Shown piece after piece: positions 44,823 to 52,117 of a DNA stretch of 64,000 nucleotides. The stretch covers positions 806,001 to 870,000 of the forward strand of contig NZ_WTYL01000001.1 of the NCBI RefSeq assembly GCF_009828115.1, written 5' to 3'. Each line of letters opens with the position of its first letter. Within the stretch, counting starts at the first letter, position 1. A program made the position numbers and the translations under genes. This stretch comes from Allopontixanthobacter sediminis. Lineage in GTDB: Bacteria > Pseudomonadota > Alphaproteobacteria > Sphingomonadales > Sphingomonadaceae. The notes beneath the pieces were generated by a model. It did no database searches, was not told the DNA's origin, and saw nothing but the letters and a program-made list of their open reading frames with translations.

Positions 44823-45727
44823 AGATGCGGCCGTTTCTCTCCGCTGCGCTGGCATTGGCCTGTGCGCTGGGCCTCGCAGCCTGCGGAGAGAAGCCCGCTG
44901 GCGAAGGTGAGCGAACCGACGAACAGGCAGCCCCCCTTCCCGCCATGTGGGAACTCGCCTCGGCAGACGGGACGGTGGAAGGCTGGCTGTTCGGCACCAT
45001 CCATTCGCTTCCGGACGGCACGACGTGGGAAACCGAACTCATATCGGACGCCGTCGACGATGCCGATCTGTTGATTGTAGAGATCGCCGCGCTGGAGGAC
45101 AGCGCGGCGATTTCGCATGTGTTTGCCCGGCTTGCGCGCACCGAAGGGTTGCCGCCACTGTCCCGTAGATTGCCCGCCGGGGATCAGGCGGCGCTGCGTG
45201 ATATGCTGGCCGCGACTTCGTATTCCGACAGTGACTTTACCGCGACCGAAAGCTGGGCGGCTGCGCTGATGCTGGCGCAGGGCGTTCGCGGCGGAAACCC
45301 GGAAAACGGTGTCGACCGAGCGTTGCTGCGGCGGTTCGAAGGCCGTCCGGTCCGCGAGTTGGAAGGAGCGGTCCGCCAACTCGGCATTTTCGATACGCTG
45401 CCCGAGAGCGACCAGCGCGATTTGCTGGCCGCCGTGGTGAAGCAGGGGCGGGATACTTCCGAAGAAAGCGCAAGACTCGCCCAGATCTGGCGCAGCGGCG
45501 ATATGGACAGCCTGGCCCGCGAGAATTCCGCAGGCCTCCTGTCCTCTCCGCAATTGCGCACCGCCCTTCTGGTCAGCCGGAACGAGGATTGGGCGGACCA
45601 GTTGGACGCGCTGCTACCTGCCGTACCGCCCGCCCTGATCGCCGTCGGCGCCGCCCACATGGCCGGCCCCGAGGGTCTGCCCAGCCTGATGGAGCAACGG
45701 GGTTACACCGTCACGCGCGTACAGTGA
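44819..45727 (+). CDS. TraB/GumN family lipoprotein, second copy
   Basis: A 302-residue protein starting at the GTG overlapping the previous stop (an ATG two codons later is equally possible). It has a lipobox LAAC (about Cys-22), unlike the first copy which carries a Sec signal, so one paralogue is likely lipid-anchored and the other periplasmic. Motifs are LFGTIHSLP (about 58-66) and VGAAHMAG (about 277-284). The pair probably arose by duplication and may act together. Confidence 0.86.
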   Translation: MKMRPFLSAALALACALGLAACGEKPAGEGERTDEQAAPLPAMWELASADGTVEGWLFGTIHSLPDGTTWETELISDAVDDADLLIVEIAALEDSAAISHVFARLARTEGLPPLSRRLPAGDQAALRDMLAATSYSDSDFTATESWAAALMLAQGVRGGNPENGVDRALLRRFEGRPVRELEGAVRQLGIFDTLPESDQRDLLAAVVKQGRDTSEESARLAQIWRSGDMDSLARENSAGLLSSPQLRTALLVSRNEDWADQLDALLPAVPPALIAVGAAHMAGPEGLPSLMEQRGYTVTRVQ

Positions 45728-45795
45728 CCGGCGGGCCGGGATGCTTTCCGACCACTCCCGTTCATCACGTCCGAAGCCGCGAGGCCCATTCCTGC

Positions 45796-45824
45796 TTGTC
45801 AATCCCGCGGTTTCCCCGTAAAGG
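45796..45824 (+). promoter_or_regulatory. Promoter for rplY-pth
   Basis: TTGTCA (45796-45801), then 17 bp, then TAAAGG (45819-45824). It lies about 80 nt upstream of rplY in the 175-nt gap after the GumN pair. The -10 box is weak but the spacing is ideal. Confidence 0.45.
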
Positions 45825-45902
45825 CGCGCGCTTCCGGCCAAGGTCATCCCTGGAGGCTTGGCAGACGGAAGATCATATAATGCATTTCGAAAGGCAATTA
45901 CC

Positions 45903-46568
45903 ATGAGCGAAGCTCTGACCCTGCCGGCTGAGACGCGCGAACGGGCTGGCAAGGGAGCCTCCCGTGCACTGCGTCGCGAAGGCCGAGTACCTGCTGTCAT
46001 CTATGGCGGCGGCGAAGATCCTGCCCCGATCCACGTCGAAGCCAAGGAACTGAACCGTCAGCTCGGCACCGGCCACTTCATGAACTCGATCGTGATGATC
46101 GAAGTCGGCGGCAAGTCCGTGCGCACCCTGCCGAAGGATGTTGCCTTTCACCCGGTCAACGACCAGCCACTGCACGTCGACTTCTTCCGCCTGTCCAAGG
46201 ATTCGAAGATCGAAGTCAGCATCCCGGTCGTATTCATCAACGAAGAAGCCAGCCCCGGCCTCAAGAAGGGCGGCGTTCTCAACGTGGTCCGTCACGATCT
46301 GGAACTGGTCTGCGAAAGCGACAAGATCCCCGACGAAATCCATATCGACGTTACCGGTCTGGAAGTCGGCGATTCGATCCACATCAGCAATGTCGAACTG
46401 CCGGAAGGTTCCGTCAGCGCGATCACCGATCGTGACTTCACCATTGCCACCATCGTTGCTCCTTCGGCACTGAAGAGCCAGGATGGCGCCACCGATGACG
46501 AGGCTGACGAAGCCGCTGAAGTTTCCGCTGCGGAAGAAGAGGCTGGTGAGGAAGATACCGGCGAGTAA
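45903..46568 (+). CDS. rplY: 50S ribosomal protein L25 (Ctc form)
   Basis: L25 binds 5S rRNA in the large subunit. At 221 residues it is the long Ctc form: an N-terminal L25 domain ([25 protein letters not shown], about 12-36) plus a TL5-type beta domain and a C-terminal acidic tail rich in Glu and Asp. The ATG at 45903 is chosen because the family begins [10 protein letters not shown]-like; a longer frame adds unrelated residues. It forms a unit with pth, with a terminator-like hairpin between. Confidence 0.95.
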   Translation: MSEALTLPAETRERAGKGASRALRREGRVPAVIYGGGEDPAPIHVEAKELNRQLGTGHFMNSIVMIEVGGKSVRTLPKDVAFHPVNDQPLHVDFFRLSKDSKIEVSIPVVFINEEASPGLKKGGVLNVVRHDLELVCESDKIPDEIHIDVTGLEVGDSIHISNVELPEGSVSAITDRDFTIATIVAPSALKSQDGATDDEADEAAEVSAAEEEAGEEDTGE

Positions 46569-46600
46569 TCGCTACCTTCCCAGTTTCGAAGTTTTCAGGA

Positions 46601-46638
46601 CGCCGGCCTTCCCATGGGAAGGTCGGCGTTTTGTTTTG
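46601..46638 (+). terminator. Intrinsic terminator/attenuator between rplY and pth
   Basis: CGCCGGCCTTCCC (46601-46613) pairs with GGGAAGGTCGGCG (46616-46628), 13 bp with one G-U pair, followed by TTTTGTTTTG. This is a good intrinsic terminator. Since pth starts only 26 nt later without an obvious new promoter, it probably lets part of transcription through and lowers pth expression. Confidence 0.75.
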
Positions 46639-46663
46639 CAGCCAACATGGCTAGGAGAAGCCA

Positions 46664-47233
46664 ATGCAGCTTTGGGTAGGCCTCGGAAATCCCGGTCCGC
46701 AATATGCGATGCACCGGCACAATGTCGGCTTCATGGCGGTCGATGTGATCGCCGGGAGGCACGAATTCGGGCCGGTGCAGAAGAAATTCTCCGGCTGGAT
46801 GCAGGACGGGCGGATCGGCGGGCAGCGGATCATCCTACTGAAGCCCGCGACGTTCATGAATGAAAGCGGCCGCGCAGTGGGTGAAGCGATGCGGTTCTAC
46901 AAGCTTGGTCTGGATGCCTTGACAGTCTTCCATGACGAACTCGACCTTGAACCGATGAAGGTCAAGGTGAAGCAGGGCGGCGGCAATGCGGGACACAACG
47001 GACTGCGTTCGATCGACCAGCATTTGGGCAGTGATTTCCGCAGGGTCCGGATCGGGATCGGCCATCCGGGGCACAAGGACCGGGTGCATGGATATGTGCT
47101 GGGCAACTATGCCAAGGCGGAACAGGACGATTTGATCAGCACGCTGGCAGCCATTGGCTCCGAGTCTGACTGGCTGGCGAAAGGCGATGATGCGCGATTC
47201 ATGAACGACGTGGCGCTGCGTTTGCAGGAATAA
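46664..47233 (+). CDS. pth: Peptidyl-tRNA hydrolase
   Basis: It frees tRNA from prematurely released peptidyl-tRNA. The 189-residue protein has the motifs GLGNPGPQYAMHRHNVGF (about 6-23, with the catalytic His-20-type residue), LKPATFMNESG (about 60-70) and FHDELDLE (about 89-96), plus GGGNAGHNGLRSI. Start ATG has TAGGAG upstream. The rplY-pth-ychF neighbourhood is the common alphaproteobacterial arrangement, here with an SDR gene between pth and ychF. Confidence 0.96.
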   Translation: MQLWVGLGNPGPQYAMHRHNVGFMAVDVIAGRHEFGPVQKKFSGWMQDGRIGGQRIILLKPATFMNESGRAVGEAMRFYKLGLDALTVFHDELDLEPMKVKVKQGGGNAGHNGLRSIDQHLGSDFRRVRIGIGHPGHKDRVHGYVLGNYAKAEQDDLISTLAAIGSESDWLAKGDDARFMNDVALRLQE

Positions 47234-47272
47234 TCTGGTACGCTTGCGGAAAGCATCAAGGAGATTCCGCTC

Positions 47273-48283
47273 ATGCCTTCAACCAAGCCTCTTTCGATCA
47301 ACCGCCGGACCCTGTTGGCCGGCGCGGCAGCTACCACCGCCCTCGCTGCAACCAGTTCCGCCGCGCAGGATACCATCGTATCCGCCAAGCCCGACATGGC
47401 CGGCAAATCGGTACTCATCACCGGCTGTTCGTCCGGCTTCGGTCGGCTTGGGGCGGAACATTACGCGCGGCTTGGCGCGAAGGTATTTGCAACGATGCGC
47501 GGTCTGCCCCGCCCTGAGGCAGACGAGTTAAAGGCGCTGGCGAAACGCGATGGCCTCGACATCCATGTCCTCGAAATCGACGTTACCGACGATGCGCAGG
47601 TAACTGCCGGAGTTGCCGAGGCCGAGCGGATCAATGGCGGGGCGCTGGACATTCTGGTCAACAACGCCGGGGTCGGGATCACCGGACCGGTCGAGGTGCA
47701 GGACATGGAAGCGACCAAGCTGGCGTTCGACACCAACGTGCTTGGCTACCACCGGCTGGTTCGCGCGGTGCTGCCCGGTATGCGGGCAAAGAAATCGGGA
47801 CAGATATTCATGATCTCCAGCCAGCTCGGCCGCGTGATCGTCCCCGGGGGCGGCCATTATTCCGCGACCAAATTCGCCGTCGAAGCGTTGGGCGAACAGC
47901 TCGCCTATGAATTGGTACCCCACAATATCGAAGTCACCATCATCCAGCCTGGCGGCTATCCGACCGATGTCTGGAAGAACCGCAACGCATACAACATCGC
48001 TTTGAAAACCCGGGCGAAAGATATCCATACGAGCGGCTATCCTGAGATGGTCGCCCGGATGGGCACCGAGGATGGTTCCGGCCGCAGCGCCGATCCCATG
48101 GATGTGCCGAACGCGATCGCCGAGATTGCCTCGATGCCGCCGGGCACCCGCCCACTTCGCCGCGCGGTCCATCCAGGCGGTAAACCGCAGCTGCCGATCA
48201 ACGAGACCAGCGCGCGGGTGCAGGTCGGCTGGCTGGGCGAAACGCCCTACGGACCCTGGATCAAGGCGGTTCACAACACGTAG
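47273..48283 (+). CDS. Tat-exported SDR family oxidoreductase
   Basis: A 336-residue short-chain dehydrogenase. The NAD(P) fingerprint is ITGCSSGFGRLG (about 49-60), then NNAGVGITG (about 130) and the catalytic YSATK (about 196-200) with Ser in MISSQLG. The N-terminus carries a twin-arginine signal (NRRTLLAGAAATTALAA), so export in folded form with cofactor is likely, which is unusual for an SDR. It sits between pth and ychF and looks like a local insertion into that conserved pair. Substrate unknown. Confidence 0.86.
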   Translation: MPSTKPLSINRRTLLAGAAATTALAATSSAAQDTIVSAKPDMAGKSVLITGCSSGFGRLGAEHYARLGAKVFATMRGLPRPEADELKALAKRDGLDIHVLEIDVTDDAQVTAGVAEAERINGGALDILVNNAGVGITGPVEVQDMEATKLAFDTNVLGYHRLVRAVLPGMRAKKSGQIFMISSQLGRVIVPGGGHYSATKFAVEALGEQLAYELVPHNIEVTIIQPGGYPTDVWKNRNAYNIALKTRAKDIHTSGYPEMVARMGTEDGSGRSADPMDVPNAIAEIASMPPGTRPLRRAVHPGGKPQLPINETSARVQVGWLGETPYGPWIKAVHNT

Positions 48284-48360
48284 CCCATGGACGAGCGGGC
48301 TGGTAATGCGGGCCGCGCGGGTCTAAGCGCCGGCTCCAGTTCTTACTTCCGGAGTTTTCG

Positions 48361-49461
48361 ATGGGTTTCCGTTGCGGGATCGTCGGGCTGCCCAATGTCG
48401 GCAAGTCCACCCTTTTCAATGCGCTCACAGAGACGCAGGCTGCGCAGGCGGCCAATTACCCGTTCTGCACGATCGAGCCGAACGTCGGCCAGGTCGCCGT
48501 GCCTGACGCGCGCCTTGACCAGATCGCCAAGATAGCCGGAAGCGCGAAGATCATCGAAACCCAGCTCGGGTTCGTCGACATCGCGGGACTCGTCAAAGGC
48601 GCCAGCAAGGGCGAAGGCCTCGGCAACCAGTTCCTCGCCAATATCCGGGAAGTCGATGCCATCGTACACGTGCTGCGCTGCTTCGAAGATGACGATATCC
48701 AGCATGTCGCGAACAAGGTCGATGCGCTGTCCGATGCCGAAGTGGTCGAGACGGAACTGATGTTGTCGGACCTCGAAAGCCTCGAAAAGCGCGTTCCGGC
48801 AGCGGAGAAAAAAGCCAAGGCCGGTGACAAGGAAGCAAAGGTCCTCGCCAGCGTGCTGGGGCAGGCGCTCGAATTGCTGCGCGAAGGCAAGCCAGCACGG
48901 CTGACCGTTCCCGCCGATATCGAGGAAGAACGGGTGTTCGAGCAGGCGCAATTGCTGACCGCGAAGCCGGTGCTGTATGTTTGCAACGTCGCCGAGGAAG
49001 ACGCGGCTACCGGCAACGCGATGTCCGAGCAAGTCGCGGCGAAAGCCAAGACCGAAGGCGCGCAGTCGGTGGTCGTATCCGCCGCCATCGAGGCGGACCT
49101 CGTGACGATGCCCGCCGAAGATCGCGGCGAATTCCTCGCGGAACTCGGTCTGTCGGAAAGCGGCCTCGCCCGCGTGATCCGCGCGGGCTACGAATTGCTT
49201 GGACTGCAGACCTATTTCACGGCCGGTCCGAAAGAAGCCCGCGCGTGGACATTCCCCAAGGGCGCGAAGGCTCCGCAGGCGGCGGGCGAGATCCACAGCG
49301 ATTTCGAGCGCGGTTTCATCAAGGCGGAAACCATCGCGTTCGAGGATTTCGTATCGCTCGGCGGCGAAAGCGGTGCGCGCGATGCGGGCAAACTGCGGCA
49401 GGAAGGCAAGGAATACCTCGTCCAGGACGGAGACATCCTGAACTTCAAATTCAACGTCTAA
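48361..49461 (+). CDS. ychF: Ribosome-binding ATPase YchF
   Basis: An OBG-like P-loop NTPase of 366 residues that prefers ATP and associates with ribosomes. GLPNVGKSTLFNALT (about 8-22, Walker A), the NYPFCTIEPNVGQV switch region (about 30-43), DIAGLVKGASKGEGLGNQFL and the C-terminal TGS domain ending with QEGKEYLVQDGDILNFKFNV-like residues are all present. Its neighbourhood with pth is widely conserved. Confidence 0.97.
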   Translation: MGFRCGIVGLPNVGKSTLFNALTETQAAQAANYPFCTIEPNVGQVAVPDARLDQIAKIAGSAKIIETQLGFVDIAGLVKGASKGEGLGNQFLANIREVDAIVHVLRCFEDDDIQHVANKVDALSDAEVVETELMLSDLESLEKRVPAAEKKAKAGDKEAKVLASVLGQALELLREGKPARLTVPADIEEERVFEQAQLLTAKPVLYVCNVAEEDAATGNAMSEQVAAKAKTEGAQSVVVSAAIEADLVTMPAEDRGEFLAELGLSESGLARVIRAGYELLGLQTYFTAGPKEARAWTFPKGAKAPQAAGEIHSDFERGFIKAETIAFEDFVSLGGESGARDAGKLRQEGKEYLVQDGDILNFKFNV

Positions 49462-49522
49462 ATCTCGGCACCTTTTCTCGCCACGCCCGTTGCAAGGCAA
49501 ACAACAGGCGAGAAATGACCAC

Positions 49523-50320
49523 ATGATAGACAAGTCCGAGAATTTCCGAACCCTCGTGCGCGTCGGCTATTTCAGCCGCGCAATCCTATATACGGTTCTC
49601 GGGCTAATCGCCCTGACCAGTGCTGGAAAGATCGCCCAAGGTACCGATGGCATCTTCATTGCGATCGAGGAGTTTCCGGCCGGAATGGCGATCTTGTGGC
49701 TGATGGTGGTGGGCCTTTCGGCCTACGCATTGTTCCGACTAGCCTCGACTTTCTTCGACATCGAAAATCATGGTTCTGACAAAGTCGGCTGGGGCACGCG
49801 TATCGGCCACGCCGGCAGCGCTATCGGTCATTTCGCACTCGCATTTTCGGCATATAAATTTGCAACTTCTTCTGGCAGCGGCGGAAATGGAGCGCAGGAC
49901 GCCGCGGCCGGTATCCTGTCGGTGACGCTCGGCGGTGCCGTGCTCGGCATTCTCGGCCTGTTATTCTTTGTTGCGGCGTTCGCTCAGGCGAAAAAAGGCG
50001 TCACGGGTTCCTTCATGAACCGTATCAGTCCCCAGGCACCGGACTCCACACGCTGGCTTGGCGGCGCGGGCTTTTTGGCGCGCGCGGCGGTGTTCATTGT
50101 CATTGGCTGGTCGCTGGTCAAGGCGGGCTTCATGTCGAGCGGGACCGATCAGATCAAGACACTGGGCGATGCTGTGGCTTCGCTTTCGGGCGAAGGTTTT
50201 GTGTTCACCCTCGTCGCTGCGGGCCTGCTGGTGTTCGGGATCTTCAGCTTCATCCTCGCGCGTTACCGGATCATTCCTGACATGGACACACGCGGTAAGA
50301 TCCCATCGTTTCGGGCATGA
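49523..50320 (+). CDS. DUF1206 membrane protein
   Basis: A 265-residue membrane protein with three repeated two-helix units: NFRTLVRVGYFSRAILYTVLG (about 7), GTRIGHAGSAIGHFALAFSAYK (about 91) and WLGGAGFLARAAVFIVIGWSLVK (about 180). Each repeat carries the GxxxRxxxY-like pattern of DUF1206, a family of unknown function. The ATG at 49523 is the first that leaves the first repeat intact without hydrophilic junk upstream. Confidence 0.85.
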   Translation: MIDKSENFRTLVRVGYFSRAILYTVLGLIALTSAGKIAQGTDGIFIAIEEFPAGMAILWLMVVGLSAYALFRLASTFFDIENHGSDKVGWGTRIGHAGSAIGHFALAFSAYKFATSSGSGGNGAQDAAAGILSVTLGGAVLGILGLLFFVAAFAQAKKGVTGSFMNRISPQAPDSTRWLGGAGFLARAAVFIVIGWSLVKAGFMSSGTDQIKTLGDAVASLSGEGFVFTLVAAGLLVFGIFSFILARYRIIPDMDTRGKIPSFRA

Positions 50321-50327
50321 CCGTCCC

Positions 50328-50355
50328 TTGAAAATACCCGTGGGGGGTATATTTA
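50328..50355 (+). promoter_or_regulatory. Promoter of the glutaredoxin-MauE gene with embedded CsoR-like operator
   Basis: TTGAAA (50328-50333) and TATTTA (50350-50355) are separated by 16 bp, and the spacer holds ATACCC (50334-50339) and GGGTAT (50345-50350), an inverted repeat with a G-rich 5-bp centre. This matches the general TACCC-Gn-GGGTA form of CsoR/RcnR-family operators (copper, persulfide or formaldehyde sensors). Transcription would start at about the ATG (50362), so the mRNA is probably leaderless. Confidence 0.6.
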
Positions 50356-50361
50356 CGTGGT

Positions 50362-51114
50362 ATGAGCACTTCATCCTCCAAGACGCGCGAAACTGCGAAA
50401 CTTTACCGGATGGTGATGGACAAGCATGTCTGTCCGTACGGGGTGAAGTCCAAGTGGCTCCTCGAGCGCGAGGGGTACGCGGTCGAGGATCACCACCTCA
50501 CCACCCGTGAACAGACAGATGCGTTCAAGCGCGAACACGGCGTTGAGACGACGCCGCAGACCTTTATCGGGGACCGCAGGATTGGCGGCTACACCGAACT
50601 GCGCCGTCATTTCGGCAATCCGCTGCCCGATCCGGACGCCACGAGTTATCGGCCGGTGCTGGCCGTATTTGCCGTCGCGGCAGCGCTGGCGCTGTCGATC
50701 AGCCAGTTCGTTTACGGAATGCCGCTGACCATCCGGACTGGGGAATGGTTCATCGCGTTTTCAATGGCGATGCTGGCGATGCTCAAGCTGCAGGATGTCG
50801 AGAAATTCTCCAGCATGTTCGTCGGTTACGATCTGCTGGCCAAGCGCTTTGTTCCCTATTCCTACGCCTATCCCTACCTTGAGGCGCTGGCTGCGATCCT
50901 GATGGCGGGACGCGTATTGCCGTGGATTTCGATCCCCGTGGCGCTGACAATCGGGACCATAGGAGCGGTTTCGGTATTCTATGCGGTCCAGATCCAGAAG
51001 CGCGAGATCAAATGCGCGTGCGTCGGCGGTAGCGGAAACGTTCCGCTCGGGTTCGTTTCCCTGTCGGAGAATCTCGCGATGGTCGCTATGGCCCTGTGGA
51101 TGCTGGCCTATTGA
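50362..51114 (+). CDS. Glutaredoxin-MauE fusion membrane protein
   Basis: A 250-residue fusion. Residues 10-85 form a glutaredoxin domain with the CPYG motif (HVCPYGVKSKWLL, about 22-34) and the cis-Pro TTPQTFIGDRRIGG (about 63-76). The rest is a MauE/DoxX-like membrane part of four helices containing KLQDVEKF and the ending CACVGGSGNVPLGFVSLSEN, where the CxC may pass on electrons. Such fusions likely move disulfide or persulfide equivalents across the membrane. There is no ribosome-binding site before the ATG, consistent with a leaderless message. Confidence 0.83.
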   Translation: MSTSSSKTRETAKLYRMVMDKHVCPYGVKSKWLLEREGYAVEDHHLTTREQTDAFKREHGVETTPQTFIGDRRIGGYTELRRHFGNPLPDPDATSYRPVLAVFAVAAALALSISQFVYGMPLTIRTGEWFIAFSMAMLAMLKLQDVEKFSSMFVGYDLLAKRFVPYSYAYPYLEALAAILMAGRVLPWISIPVALTIGTIGAVSVFYAVQIQKREIKCACVGGSGNVPLGFVSLSENLAMVAMALWMLAY

Positions 51115-51139
51115 CCGCTGGCGGGTTAGCGGAGTTCGC

Positions 51140-51601
51140 ATGCTGTATTTCGAAGATATTATGGTCGGATCGTCCAAGACCTTCGGGCACTACGAAGTTA
51201 CCCGAGACGAAGTGATGAAATTCGCGGAAGCTTATGATCCGCAGCCGTTCCATCTTGATGACGAAGCCGCCGCACAAACTCATTTCGGTCGGCTTTCGGC
51301 AAGTGGGTGGCACACCTGCGCGATGACCATGCGGATGATGGTCGAAGACATGAAAATCCACCAGCAGGCCGGGCTCGGTTCGCCCGGCGTCGACCATCTG
51401 CGCTGGGTGAAGCCGGTCTATCCTGGCGATACGCTCTCCTGTCGCAGCGAAATCCTCGAAAAGCGGCGCAGCAAATCACGCCCGGAAATGGGCATCTTCA
51501 AATCGAAAAGCCAGACTTTCAACCAAGACGGCGAAGTGGTGCTCGAAATGGTTTCCAACGGCCTGATCCGCGTCCGGGATCACGGCGATAGTGAGGATTA
51601 G
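51140..51601 (+). CDS. MaoC family dehydratase
   Basis: A 153-residue hot-dog-fold protein related to (R)-specific enoyl-CoA hydratases. The catalytic Asp/His region is seen as FAEAYDPQPFHLDDEAA (about 28-44), with the D...H pair of MaoC hydratases, followed by FGRLSASGWHTCAMTMRMM and GVDHLRWVKPVYPGDTL. The ATG at 51140 begins MLYFEDIMVGSSK as in the family. The CoA substrate is not known. It follows the glutaredoxin-MauE gene by 25 nt. Confidence 0.9.
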   Translation: MLYFEDIMVGSSKTFGHYEVTRDEVMKFAEAYDPQPFHLDDEAAAQTHFGRLSASGWHTCAMTMRMMVEDMKIHQQAGLGSPGVDHLRWVKPVYPGDTLSCRSEILEKRRSKSRPEMGIFKSKSQTFNQDGEVVLEMVSNGLIRVRDHGDSED

Positions 51602-51607
51602 CTGGGC

Positions 51608-52117
51608 CTAGAACCCACACTGGGCGGTGCCGCTCGCCTGATAGACGATCTGGTCACGGCCGTTACGGATAGAGATCGTCGCGGGATAGGCGACAGTTTC
51701 GCTGCCTGACGCCTTACCGTCCCCGGGGGCAACCAGCAGGCGGACCGAATGGACCTTGCCGTCATATTTCTGCCACGTCCCGAATGGACCCTGCTTGCTG
51801 CCCTTGTCCGGGGCGAAGCGGACCATCTTGTCGTCGATTTTCATGAACGCCGTTTCGCCCTGCGTCAGCGCGATCGGATGCATCGCTGTGCCCTTCGGGA
51901 CGAAGGCGCAGCCTGAACCGTAGAGATCGTTTTCCTCATAATCGGGGAAGTCGATCCGCTGCGGCGAAATAGGGTCGGGAGGGACGATGTTGGCCCGTTC
52001 GACTGCCGCGATTTTCTCGGCATCTATCCGCGCCTGCTCGGCGGGGTTCACTTCCTCCGCGCAGGCCCCGAAGAGGCTCGCAGTAACAAATACCAAAAAG
52101 GTGGCACGCCGTTCCAT
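51608..52117 (-). CDS. Lipoprotein of unknown function
   Basis: A 169-residue protein with a lipoprotein signal (lipobox FGAC, Cys-19). The mature part has a helical start (PAEQARIDAEKIAAVERAN) then a beta-rich region with two further Cys (YGSGCAFV and the C-terminal TAQCGF), which could form a disulfide. No family is recognised. Its start codon overlaps the mutL stop by one base, so it is the last gene of that unit. Confidence 0.68.
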   Translation of the reverse strand: MERRATFLVFVTASLFGACAEEVNPAEQARIDAEKIAAVERANIVPPDPISPQRIDFPDYEENDLYGSGCAFVPKGTAMHPIALTQGETAFMKIDDKMVRFAPDKGSKQGPFGTWQKYDGKVHSVRLLVAPGDGKASGSETVAYPATISIRNGRDQIVYQASGTAQCGF

